From positions 3,149,001 through 3,213,000 of the forward strand of contig NZ_CP025430.1 in NCBI RefSeq assembly GCF_002847445.1: DNA of 64,000 bases. The letters run 5' to 3'. The position numbers and the translations under genes were made by a program. This document shows positions 45,689-53,996 of the stretch, piece after piece (the first letter of the stretch is position 1; each line of letters starts with the position of its first letter). This DNA is from Paracoccus zhejiangensis (lineage in GTDB: Bacteria; Pseudomonadota; Alphaproteobacteria; Rhodobacterales; Rhodobacteraceae). The notes beneath the pieces were generated by a model. That model ran no database searches. It saw only the letters and a program-made list of their open reading frames with translations, and was not told where the DNA came from.

Positions 45689-47016
45689 CCATGATGCCCG
45701 ATCATGACGGACTTTACGCCCGCGTTCCCCGCTCGGTTCGGTGGCACCTGACCTTCGGGCTTGCGTTGCTGGTCATTGCCTTCGGTGGCTTCGGGGCCTG
45801 GGCCTTCCGCGCGCCGCTGGCCGCCGCGGTGATGGCGCCGGGCAGTTTCGTTGCCACCGGGCGCAACAAGATCGTGCAGCATCTTGAGGGCGGGATCATC
45901 GCTGAGATTCTCGTCAACGAGGGCGACGCCGTGACGGCGGGCCAGCCGCTGATCAAGCTGGATGGCACCGCCGCCACCGCCAACCAGCGCGAGCTTGACC
46001 TGCGCCGGGCCCGGCTCGAGGCGATCAGCACCCGGCTGCGCGCCGAATCCGAAGGTGCCGACACCATGAGTTTCCCCTACTTCCTGACCGAAAGCGCGGA
46101 TGACCCCAGTGTCGCCCTGGTCATGTCCGAGCAGATGGCCGCCTTCCGCGCCGCCCGCGACAAGCTCGAGGGCGAGATCGCCATCCTCGACAGCAACATC
46201 ACTGCCGGAAAATCGCGCATTGCCGGCTATCAGGGCCAGCTTGTCGCCGTCGAGCGACAGTTCGCCCTGCTCAGCGAAGACCATGCCAGCCGCAGCCAGC
46301 TGCTGGAAAAGGGGCTGGTGCGGCGCAGCGAAGTGAATGCCCTGTCCCGCGCCATGGCCGATGCCGAGGGCGAGGCCGAAAGCCTGCGCGGCATCATCGC
46401 CGAGACCGAAGAGACCGTGCGCAAGGCCGAACGCCAGATCGAACAGACCCGCAACCAGCACCGCCAGACGGCGATGGATGAAAGCCAGGGGATCGAAGCC
46501 GATCTGGACAGCGTGCGCGAACAGTCGATGAAGGCGCAGGACGTGCTGAAACGGTCCGAGATCACCTCGCCGGTTTCGGGCACCATCGTCCGGCTGAACT
46601 ATCACACCGCGGGCGGGGTCATTGAACCGGGCAAGGCGATCCTCGAGATCCTGCCGGTTGATGCGCCGCTGGTCATCGAGACCCAGATCTCGCGCACGGA
46701 CATCGATTCCGTCAAGGTCGGGCTGCCGGCCTCGGTGCGGCTGACCTCGCTGAACCAGCGCACCACGCCGGTCTTGCAGGGACATCTGGTCTATGTCTCG
46801 GCCGATGCGCTGAAGACAGAGGCTGACGGGATTCCGAAGGAAATCTACATTGCCCGGATCGACCTGCCGGCTTCCGAGTTGCAGCGCGTGCACGGCTTCC
46901 AGCCGACCCCGGGGATGCCGGCCGAGGTGATGATCGAGACCAATGCCCGGACCTTCGCCGAATATCTGGTGAAGCCGATTCAGGACAGCCTGTCGCGCGC
47001 CTTCCGCGAGAACTAG
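45685..47016 (+). CDS. HlyD-family membrane-fusion protein of the type I secretion system
   Basis: The 443-residue protein has a short cytoplasmic N-terminus, one transmembrane helix (about 20-42; FGLALLVIAFGGFGAW), a lipoyl-like half (GRNKIVQHLEGGIIAEILVNEGDAV, matching HlyD), a long coiled coil (about 95-290) and the second lipoyl/beta-barrel part (ITSPVSGTIVRLNYHTAGGVIEPG). It bridges the exporter to a TolC-type channel. No TolC gene lies in this operon; the nearest is at 62.2 kb. A short dyad (47015-47034) follows the stop. Confidence 0.95.
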   Translation: MTMMPDHDGLYARVPRSVRWHLTFGLALLVIAFGGFGAWAFRAPLAAAVMAPGSFVATGRNKIVQHLEGGIIAEILVNEGDAVTAGQPLIKLDGTAATANQRELDLRRARLEAISTRLRAESEGADTMSFPYFLTESADDPSVALVMSEQMAAFRAARDKLEGEIAILDSNITAGKSRIAGYQGQLVAVERQFALLSEDHASRSQLLEKGLVRRSEVNALSRAMADAEGEAESLRGIIAETEETVRKAERQIEQTRNQHRQTAMDESQGIEADLDSVREQSMKAQDVLKRSEITSPVSGTIVRLNYHTAGGVIEPGKAILEILPVDAPLVIETQISRTDIDSVKVGLPASVRLTSLNQRTTPVLQGHLVYVSADALKTEADGIPKEIYIARIDLPASELQRVHGFQPTPGMPAEVMIETNARTFAEYLVKPIQDSLSRAFREN

Positions 47017-47033
47017 GCGGTCGCCAGGCCGCC

Positions 47034-48080
47034 TCAGTTCCGCCCTTTGCCGCGCAGCCAGACCGGGCCGACGAGGTTCAGGGCAAGGATGCGCAGGATG
47101 TGATGGGCACCGACAAAGGCCGGTTCGAGATTGAGAACCAGCGCCATCGCCGCCATGGCCTCGACCCCGCCGGGGGCGAGGGCCAGCCATAGCTGGCCGA
47201 AGGGCAGGCCGAGAAGCCAGGTGCCAAGTGTGGCGAAAAGCGCCGAAACGAGCAACGCCAGCAGGATGCTGACCGAGGCGCCGGGCAGGGTCCGCATGAC
47301 CGTTGTCAGGGTGGTACCGCGAAAGCGCGCGCCAATGACCGCGCCGGTGGCAACGAAGCCGAGGATCACCAGCGCCGGCGGAAAGCGCCCATGAACCAGC
47401 CCGGTCGCATGTAGCGCGGCACTGGTGACCATGGCACCAAGGAAGGTGCCGGCGGGAACCTTCAGCCGGTTCAGGACCAGCGCCAGCACGGCGCTGGCCA
47501 GAAAGACAGAGATTGCCTCGATGGCACTGTTCACTTCGGGCAGATCAGCAGGGCTGCCGGGCGCCGCGCCGCCATTGGCCAGTGACAGGATCGGCGGCAT
47601 CAGCGCGACCAGCGTAAAGACCCGCAGGCTCTGGGCCAGGATCACCCGTGGCAGGTCGGCATCGCTTTCGGCGGCGATGATGGCGACCGAGGAGAAGGCG
47701 CCGGGCATCGAGGCAAAGCGGGCGGTCGTCCGGTCCCAACCATGAACCCGCTGCAGATAGGTGCTGGAGACAAGGATCGTCGCCGCGATCGAGATGAACA
47801 GCAGCAGGATGCTGCCGGGCCAGGCCCGCAACTCGCCGATGATACCAGGTGTGACGCTGGAGCCGATCGAGATTCCCAGCAGCAGGAAGGCCACCTCGCG
47901 CAGCCGGTTCGGCAGTCCGACTGGCAGATCGGCGATGGCCGCCAGCCCGACAGCGATCATCGCCCCCATCAACCAGGCGGCAGGCAGGCCGATGGCCGTG
48001 GCCAGGGCGCCTCCGGCAAGGGCAAGCAAGGCGGTGGTGCTGGCCCAGACAAGGCCGCGCGGGAACTTTGGAAAAGGCAT
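47034..48080 (-). CDS. AbrB-family membrane protein (putative ammonia-monooxygenase-like transporter)
   Basis: The 348-residue protein has about ten hydrophobic segments in two repeats. The pattern GLPAAWLMGAMIAVGLAAI and the ARFASMPGAFSSVAIIAAESDAD block match the AbrB/DUF1255-type Pfam family PF05145, unrelated to the DNA-binding AbrB despite the name. The second repeat has PAGTFLGAMVTSAAL and LALAPGGVEAMAAMALVL. Transport is likely but unproven. I chose the ATG at 48080 over a GTG one codon earlier. It converges on the HlyD gene. Confidence 0.82.
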   Translation of the reverse strand: MPFPKFPRGLVWASTTALLALAGGALATAIGLPAAWLMGAMIAVGLAAIADLPVGLPNRLREVAFLLLGISIGSSVTPGIIGELRAWPGSILLLFISIAATILVSSTYLQRVHGWDRTTARFASMPGAFSSVAIIAAESDADLPRVILAQSLRVFTLVALMPPILSLANGGAAPGSPADLPEVNSAIEAISVFLASAVLALVLNRLKVPAGTFLGAMVTSAALHATGLVHGRFPPALVILGFVATGAVIGARFRGTTLTTVMRTLPGASVSILLALLVSALFATLGTWLLGLPFGQLWLALAPGGVEAMAAMALVLNLEPAFVGAHHILRILALNLVGPVWLRGKGRN

Positions 48081-48179
48081 CACGGCTGCGACTCGGCTGC
48101 GACTTGCACAAACTGCATGTGCGGCGGGCGGCGGGCCGGGTCAAGCCAAAGGTGCAATTGCCCCGGGGGCGCGCAGCCC

Positions 48180-49358
48180 TCAGCCCAGCCCGGCGATTTC
48201 GGCCTCGCTCAACCCCGCCTCGGCCAGAACCTCGCCGGTATGGCCGCCAAGCCGGGGAACCGGGCGATGGAGGGCGCAGGGCGTGCTGCCCAGCTTGATC
48301 GGGAAGCCCAGCACCTTCAGCGCTGGGCCGTCCTGCACCGGCGTCTCGATCACCATCTCCTGCGCGGTGACCTGCGGATCGGCGAAGACCTGCGCCAGAT
48401 CCTGCACCAGCCCGCAGGGCACGCCGGCGGCGTTCAGCACGTCCAGCCAGTGATCCTGCGTATTGCCGGCCATGCGGTTGTCGATCAGGCTGCGCAGCTC
48501 CTCTCGCGCGGCCATGCGCTTGGGATTGCTGTCATAGCGTGGGTCGGTCATCACCCAGCCCAGGTCCAGCGTATCAAGGAAGCGCCGCAGGATCTGGTCA
48601 TGGGAATTGGCGACCGCGATCTGCCCGTCCGAACAGCGGAACAACCCATAGGGATAGACTAGCGGATGATCGTTGCCGGTGCGCTGCGGCAACTCGTTGG
48701 TGGCGAAATATTCCGACGAGAGATAGGCCATCAGGCTCAAGAGCCCGTTCACCATCGCCACCTCGACCGTCTGCCCCTTGCCGGTCCGCTCGCGTCCCTG
48801 CACGGCGGCAAGGATCCCCACGGCCGCATAGATGCCCGCCACCAGATCGCTGACTGGCGGGGCCGCGCGCATGGGCGGGCCGTCCGCCGCGCCGTTCACG
48901 CCCATGAAGCCGCTCATCGCTTGGGCAATGAAGTCGAAAGCCGGGCGGTCGACATAGGGGCCCTGACTGCCATAGCCATTCACGCTGGCCACGATCAGCC
49001 GCGGGTTCAGCGCCTTCAAGGCCCCGGCGCTCAGCCCCAGCTTCTCCAGCGTGCCGGGGCGGAAATTCTCGACCAGCACATCGGCATCCGCCAGCAGCCG
49101 GCTCAGCGCCGCCTTGCCCGCCGGGCTGTAGAGGTCCAGCACTACCGACCGCTTGTTGCGGTTGAAGCCGGCGAAATAGCCGGAATGACCTTCGGTCATG
49201 GTACCCTGCGCGCGCACCGGGTCGCCCTTGGGCGGCTCGATCTTGATCACATCGGCGCCTAGATCGCCAAGGATCATGGTGCAGAAGGGACCTGACAGCA
49301 CCCTTGTCAGGTCGATGATGCGCAGCCCGTCCAGCGGGCCTTTCACCAGTTCAGCCAT
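48180..49358 (-). CDS. CaiB/BaiF-type (class III) CoA-transferase
   Basis: The 392-residue protein is a type III CoA-transferase: LDGLRIIDLTRVLSGPFCTMILGDLGADVIK at the start, NRNKRSVVLDL, VENFRPGTLEKLGL and the catalytic Asp171 in PPVSDLVAGIYAA. It moves CoA between carboxylic acids via an aspartyl-CoA intermediate. It overlaps the HMG-CoA-lyase-like gene by 8 bp, so activation and cleavage of one acid are the likely joint task. The donor is probably succinyl-CoA or acetyl-CoA, as usual for the family. Confidence 0.92.
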   Translation of the reverse strand: MAELVKGPLDGLRIIDLTRVLSGPFCTMILGDLGADVIKIEPPKGDPVRAQGTMTEGHSGYFAGFNRNKRSVVLDLYSPAGKAALSRLLADADVLVENFRPGTLEKLGLSAGALKALNPRLIVASVNGYGSQGPYVDRPAFDFIAQAMSGFMGVNGAADGPPMRAAPPVSDLVAGIYAAVGILAAVQGRERTGKGQTVEVAMVNGLLSLMAYLSSEYFATNELPQRTGNDHPLVYPYGLFRCSDGQIAVANSHDQILRRFLDTLDLGWVMTDPRYDSNPKRMAAREELRSLIDNRMAGNTQDHWLDVLNAAGVPCGLVQDLAQVFADPQVTAQEMVIETPVQDGPALKVLGFPIKLGSTPCALHRPVPRLGGHTGEVLAEAGLSEAEIAGLG

Positions 49359-50304
49359 TGGCGGTCCTCACGCTGTCCATGGATGCGGTCTTGAGGCGCG
49401 GCCCGGCCTTCATGATCTGCCCCGGCAATTCGCGTCCGACGAGATGTTCGGCCAGCGCGGCGGCTTCGATCAGCCGGTCCAGATCGGTGCCGGTCTCGAC
49501 CCCGCTTTCCTCAAGGAAATAGGCCAGATCCTCGGTCGCGACATTGCCGGTCGCGCGCGGCACGAAGGGGCAGCCGCCAAGCCCGCCGATGCTCGATTCG
49601 TAGTGCCGCACGCCTTGGCTCAGCCCGGCATAGGCGCAGGCCAGCCCGACGCCGCGTGTGTTGTGGAAATGCAGCGCGAACTCGACGCCCGGCAGCGCCT
49701 CGGCCAGCGCCTGAACCCAGTCGATGACCAGCGCCGGCGTTGCCATGCCGGTGGTGTCGCCAAGGGTGATATGGGTCATGCCCAGATCGCGATAGGCCTT
49801 GGCCTGATCCAGAACGGCAGACAGCGCCACATCCCCCTCGAACGGGCAGCCGAAGGCGGTGGCGATGGCGCCCTGCAGGGCGGTGCCGCTGCCCTCGGCC
49901 AACCGGGCGATCTCGGCGAAACCGGCTAGCGACTCGGCGCGGCTGCGGTTCACGTTCTTGCGGTTGTGGCTTTCCGAGGCCGAGGCGAACAGCACCATCG
50001 CATCCACCCCGGCTTCGATCGCCGCCGACGCGCCGCGCAGGTTCGGGACCAGCGCGGTCAGATGGGCGTCGTCGCGGTCGCGAAAGGCGGCCATCACCTC
50101 GGCGGCATCACGCATCTGCGGCACGGCGCGGGGCGAGACGAAAGAGGTGATCTCGAACCGCCGCAGCCCGGCATCCAGCAGCGACTGGATCAGCGCGATC
50201 TTCTGCGCGGTCGGGATGAATTCCGCCTCGGATTGCAGCCCGTCGCGCGGCCCGACCTCGGTGATGATGACAGTGTCGGGAAAGCCCGCGATCCTCTGGC
50301 CCAT
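49351..50304 (-). CDS. Hydroxymethylglutaryl-CoA lyase-like protein
   Basis: The 317-residue protein is an HMGL-like TIM-barrel lyase: EVGPRDGLQ (Arg20-Asp21 matching Arg41/Asp42 of human HMG-CoA lyase), HFHNTRGVGL (metal-binding His pair), and GLGGCPFVPRATGN (catalytic Cys loop). It should cleave a 3-hydroxy-3-methylacyl-CoA into acetyl-CoA and a ketoacid. No leucine-degradation genes are near; with a CoA-transferase downstream and a TTT system divergent, the substrate may be an imported branched hydroxy-dicarboxylate such as 3-hydroxy-3-methylglutarate or citramalate (inference). Confidence 0.88.
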   Translation of the reverse strand: MGQRIAGFPDTVIITEVGPRDGLQSEAEFIPTAQKIALIQSLLDAGLRRFEITSFVSPRAVPQMRDAAEVMAAFRDRDDAHLTALVPNLRGASAAIEAGVDAMVLFASASESHNRKNVNRSRAESLAGFAEIARLAEGSGTALQGAIATAFGCPFEGDVALSAVLDQAKAYRDLGMTHITLGDTTGMATPALVIDWVQALAEALPGVEFALHFHNTRGVGLACAYAGLSQGVRHYESSIGGLGGCPFVPRATGNVATEDLAYFLEESGVETGTDLDRLIEAAALAEHLVGRELPGQIMKAGPRLKTASMDSVRTANG

Positions 50305-50356
50305 TCTGTCCTCCCCATCGTGATGGCGGCAATCGGCGTTGCAATTGGATGCCGAA

Positions 50357-50368
50357 TTGGTATACCGA
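50357..50368. promoter_or_regulatory. GGTATACC palindrome, candidate GntR operator
   Basis: TTGGTATACCGA contains the perfect 8-bp palindrome GGTATACC (50359-50366). It lies in the 81-bp region between the HMGL-like and GntR start codons and matches the TGGTnnACC-type sites of the FadR subfamily of GntR regulators. Thus it is a good operator for both divergent transcripts. Confidence 0.6.
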
Positions 50369-50385
50369 TGTGGTGGGAGGCGTCA

Positions 50386-51060
50386 ATGATCGCAGAGACA
50401 GCGCATCAGACCGAGGAGCGGGACCTGCTGTCCCGTCTGCGCTTTGCCATCCTGTCGCTGGACCTGGTGCCGGGCGAGCCGATCAGCGAACGCGCGCTGG
50501 AACAGCAGTTCGAGGTCTCGCGCACGCCGATCCGCGAGGCGCTGCTGCATCTTCTGCGCGACGGGCTGGTGGTGCGGGACGGGCGCAGCTATGCCATCGC
50601 GCCCTTCGACATTGCCGAGATCAACGAGGTCTTTGCCTTCCGCGACATCATCGAGCCCGAGGCCGTGCGGCTGGCCGCCAAGCTGGCCCGGCCCGACGAG
50701 ATCGCCGCCATCCGCAGCAGCATCAACCTGAGCCATGACGAATTCACCCCGGAACGCTGGCTCGAGATGGGGCTGGACTTCCACGTCCGCTGCGCGCAGC
50801 TGTCGCGCAACCGCTGCCTGGTGACGGCGATGCAGGACGTGACCCTGCGCACGCTTCGGGCGCGCTGGCTGTCCTTCGCTTCGGAGGAGGGGCGGCAGAC
50901 GACGCATCGCGAGCACACAGAAATTCTGGACCTGATCGAGGCGGGCGATGCTGCGGGGGCGGCGCAAGCGGTGCTGGCCCATTCGGCGGCGGTTCGGCGC
51001 GAGGTTCTGCAAGCCATTGAAAACGCCAGGCGCTTTATCGGTCGCCGTGGCGTGGTGTGA
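50386..51060 (+). CDS. GntR-family regulator (FCD/FadR type)
   Basis: The 224-residue protein has the GntR winged helix (about 12-75; SERALEQQFEVSRTPIREALLHLLRDGLVVR) and a helical FCD domain with the metal-ligand pattern (FRDIIEPEAVRLAA, MGLDFHVRCAQLSRN, REHTEILDLIEAGDAAGAAQAVLAH). GGGAGG precedes the ATG at 50386; an ATG six codons upstream is within the operator. It lies between the divergent catabolic genes and the TTT genes, whose expression it probably controls by sensing the acid or CoA ester. Confidence 0.9.
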   Translation: MIAETAHQTEERDLLSRLRFAILSLDLVPGEPISERALEQQFEVSRTPIREALLHLLRDGLVVRDGRSYAIAPFDIAEINEVFAFRDIIEPEAVRLAAKLARPDEIAAIRSSINLSHDEFTPERWLEMGLDFHVRCAQLSRNRCLVTAMQDVTLRTLRARWLSFASEEGRQTTHREHTEILDLIEAGDAAGAAQAVLAHSAAVRREVLQAIENARRFIGRRGVV

Positions 51061-51092
51061 ATTGGACGCAAGATTCATCAAGGGAGGATAGG

Positions 51093-52058
51093 ATGATCTC
51101 GACATTGAACGGCCTGCGTGTGGCAGGCTTGGCGGCGACTTTGCTGGTCGCTGTTCCCGCAGGTGCCGCCGAGTGCATTGCGCCGGCTGATCCCGGCGGC
51201 GGCTGGGATTTCACCTGCCGCGAGGTGGGCCGGCTTCTGTCCGAGGAGAAGCTGGTCGAGGGCAATGTGCAGGTGACGAACATGCCGGGCGGGGTGGGGG
51301 CGGTGGCCTATGCCAATGTCGCCGGCAAGCGCGCCGATGATCCCGAATTGCTGGTCGCCACCTCGACCGTCGGCATCACCCAGATCGCGCAGGGCAAATA
51401 CCCGGCAGGCACCGATGCCATGCGCTGGCTCGCCATGCTCGGCGCCGATGTGGGAGTGATCGCGGTGGCCAAGGACAGCGAGATCCAGAGCCTCGACGAC
51501 CTGATGGCGCGGCTGAAGGAAGACCCAACCTCGGTGGTCACCTCGGGCTCGTCGGGTGCGGGCGGCTGGGATCACATCCGCCTTCTCCTCTTGGCGCAGG
51601 CCGGCGGGGTCGAGGGGCTGGACAAAATCCGCTGGGTGCAGTTCGACGGCGGCAGCCCGGCAGTGACGCAGATGATGGGCGGACAGGTCGGGCTGGTCTC
51701 GACCGATCTGGGCGAGATCAAGGGCTTCGTCGAATCAGGCGACATCCGGGTTCTGGCGGCACTGTCGGACGAACCGATCTCGGCCTTCCCCGACCTGCCC
51801 ACCGCCAAGTCGCAGGGCTATGACGTGACCGGCTATAACTGGCGCGGCTTCTATACCGGCGGCGGGGTCAGCGACGAGGATTACGCTGCCTGGGTCGAGA
51901 AGCTGAAGACGCTCTATGACAGCCCCGCCTGGCAGGAGACGGCGAAGGCCAGCGGGCTGGAGCCGATCTGGCGCGGTGGTGACGAATTCGCCGCCTATGT
52001 CACCGAGCAGGAACAGCAGATGGCCGAGATCTCGCGCCAGATCGGCGTCATCCAGTGA
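51093..52058 (+). CDS. tctC: Tripartite tricarboxylate transporter substrate-binding protein TctC (second system)
   Basis: The 321-residue protein has a Sec signal (residues 1-26; LNGLRVAGLAATLLVAVPAGA). The binding domain shows CIAPADPGGGWDFTCREVG, where the DPGGGWD loop matches TctC. TNMPGGVGAVAYANVAG is the second ligand loop. It shares the GGGWD layout with the other TctC at 36.2 kb but is otherwise quite different. Two Cys (CIAPADPGGGWDFTC) may form a disulphide. AGGGAGGATAGG precedes the ATG. It heads the tctCBA operon. Confidence 0.92.
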   Translation: MISTLNGLRVAGLAATLLVAVPAGAAECIAPADPGGGWDFTCREVGRLLSEEKLVEGNVQVTNMPGGVGAVAYANVAGKRADDPELLVATSTVGITQIAQGKYPAGTDAMRWLAMLGADVGVIAVAKDSEIQSLDDLMARLKEDPTSVVTSGSSGAGGWDHIRLLLLAQAGGVEGLDKIRWVQFDGGSPAVTQMMGGQVGLVSTDLGEIKGFVESGDIRVLAALSDEPISAFPDLPTAKSQGYDVTGYNWRGFYTGGGVSDEDYAAWVEKLKTLYDSPAWQETAKASGLEPIWRGGDEFAAYVTEQEQQMAEISRQIGVIQ

Positions 52059-52486
52059 CCGACCGGCTGGCCGGGCTGTTCTTCTTGCTGCTGGCAACCG
52101 GCTATGTCTGGTTGTCGGCAGGATATACCGCAGGCTTCGGCGATCCGCTGGGGCCTGCGATCTTTCCCCGCGTAATCGGCATCCCGGCCATCCTTCTGGG
52201 CCTGTCGCTGATGATCTGGCCGCAGCACAGTGCGGACTGGGCGGGAAGCGCCGGGCTGATCCGTCAGGGCACCGCCATCGCGCTACTTCTGGGCTATGCG
52301 CTGCTGCTGGAGCCTCTGGGCTTCGTGCCGACCAGCTTTGCCGCGATCCTTGGGTTGGGACTGCTGATGGGCGCGCCGCCGGTCGGCGGGTTCCTCACGG
52401 CGGCGCTGGCGGCGCCCGGGCTCTACATCCTGTTCGACCGGCTGATGGGCTTGCCCCTGCCGCTTCTGGGCACATGGTTTGGCTGA
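52055..52486 (+). CDS. tctB: Tripartite tricarboxylate transporter small permease TctB (second system)
   Basis: The 143-residue protein has four hydrophobic segments, such as LAGLFFLLLATGYVWLSAGYTAG and GTAIALLLGYALLLEPLGF; the PLGPAIFPRVIGI block is typical of TctB. It starts with GTG overlapping the tctC stop (GTGA), so translation is coupled. tctA follows after 1 bp. Confidence 0.9.
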   Translation: MTDRLAGLFFLLLATGYVWLSAGYTAGFGDPLGPAIFPRVIGIPAILLGLSLMIWPQHSADWAGSAGLIRQGTAIALLLGYALLLEPLGFVPTSFAAILGLGLLMGAPPVGGFLTAALAAPGLYILFDRLMGLPLPLLGTWFG

Positions 52487-52487
52487 C

Positions 52488-53993
52488 ATGGACATTCTTT
52501 CGCAACTCTGGGGCGGGTTCGCCGTCGCCGCGCTGCCGATCAACCTGGCGCTGATCGTCGCCGGCTGCTTTGCCGGCACGCTGATCGGGGCGCTGCCGGG
52601 GCTTGGCCCGGTGAATGGCGTGGCGATCCTGATCCCGCTGACCTTTGCCTTCGGGCTTGATGCCACGTCCTCGATGATCCTGCTCTCCGCCGTCTACTAC
52701 GGCTGCATGTATGGCGGCCGCATTTCGGCCATCCTTCTGAACATCCCGGGCGACGAGCCGGCGATCATGACCACGCTCGACGGCTATCCGATGGCGAAGA
52801 AGGGGCAGGCGGCAGATGCGCTGGCGATCTCGGGTGTGGCCTCGTTCATCGGCGCGACGCTGGCCACCATCGGGCTGACCCTCTTCGCGCCGCTTCTGGC
52901 CAAGGCCGCGATATATTTCGGGCCGGCGGATTACTTTGCGCTTTACGTCATGGCCTTCGCCACCATCGGCGGCATCACCGGCACGGACCCGAGGAAGACG
53001 CTTCTGGCGGCGCTGCTGGGTCTGATGCTGGGCACGGTGGGGCTTGATCCGTCGACCGGCGTGGCGCGCTATACCTTCGGCAGCTTCAACCTTTACGACG
53101 GCTTCGATCCCATCGTCGCGCTGGTCGGTCTGTTCGCCATCTCGGAGATCCTGTTCTTCCTCGAGGAAAAGGCCCATGGCGGCGGGCTGGTGCCGCCGGG
53201 CCGGGTGTTTCCGCGGCTGGCGCGGGTGAAGGAGGGGCTGGGGGCCAGCCTGCGCGGCTCGCTGATCGGCTTCATCGCCGGCATCCTGCCGGGGGCGGGG
53301 GCCTCGTTGGGGGCGGTCATGTCCTACAGCTTCGAGAAGAGGTTGAGCGACAAGGGCACATTCGGCACCGGCGATCCGCGCGGTGTGGCCGCGCCCGAGG
53401 CCGGCAACAATGCCGCCAGCGGCGGGGCGCTGATCCCGATGCTGACGCTTGGCGTGCCGGGATCGGGCACGACAGCGGTGATGCTGGCGATGCTGATCTC
53501 GCTGAACATCCAGCCCGGGCCGCTGCTGTTCGAGCGCAGCCCGGATCTGGTCTGGGGGCTGGTCGCTGCGCTCTATCTGGCGAATTTCGTGCTGCTGATC
53601 CTGAACCTGCCGCTGATCGGCCTCTTCACCCGCGTCCTTGGCATGCCGGCATGGATCCTGATGCCGCTGGTGGTGGCGATCAGCTATCTGGGCGTCTATG
53701 CCATCACCCATGCGGCCTTTGACCTCTTGGTCATGGTCGGCTTCGGCATCCTCGGCTTCGTGCTGCGCAAGCTCGATTTCTCGCTGGTGCCAGTGGTGCT
53801 GGGCCTGCTGCTGGGCATGGATATGGAGAACAACCTGCGACGCGCGCTGTCGATCTCGGGCGGGGATTTCATGATCCTGCTGCAAAGCCCGATCGCCATC
53901 GGGCTTTACGTGGTGACGGGCCTGTTCCTCTGCTTCTCGCTCTGGCTGACCCGCCGGGCCGGGGGAACGGAGATGCCGGCCAGCAAGGACTGA
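52488..53993 (+). CDS. tctA: Tripartite tricarboxylate transporter large permease TctA (second system)
   Basis: The 501-residue membrane protein has the TctA signature near residue 28 (GALPGLGPVNGVAILIPL), the YYGCMYGGRISAILLNIPGD block and the second-half PGAGASLGAVMSYSFEKR, GNNAASGGALIPMLTLGVPGSGTTAVML. I start at the ATG at 52488; a TTG three codons earlier is open but overlaps tctB. It forms the channel with TctB; the substrate is probably the acid processed by the divergent CoA-transferase/lyase pair. It converges on the AGE-family gene, 3 bp away. Confidence 0.94.
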   Translation: MDILSQLWGGFAVAALPINLALIVAGCFAGTLIGALPGLGPVNGVAILIPLTFAFGLDATSSMILLSAVYYGCMYGGRISAILLNIPGDEPAIMTTLDGYPMAKKGQAADALAISGVASFIGATLATIGLTLFAPLLAKAAIYFGPADYFALYVMAFATIGGITGTDPRKTLLAALLGLMLGTVGLDPSTGVARYTFGSFNLYDGFDPIVALVGLFAISEILFFLEEKAHGGGLVPPGRVFPRLARVKEGLGASLRGSLIGFIAGILPGAGASLGAVMSYSFEKRLSDKGTFGTGDPRGVAAPEAGNNAASGGALIPMLTLGVPGSGTTAVMLAMLISLNIQPGPLLFERSPDLVWGLVAALYLANFVLLILNLPLIGLFTRVLGMPAWILMPLVVAISYLGVYAITHAAFDLLVMVGFGILGFVLRKLDFSLVPVVLGLLLGMDMENNLRRALSISGGDFMILLQSPIAIGLYVVTGLFLCFSLWLTRRAGGTEMPASKD

Positions 53994-53996
53994 GGC

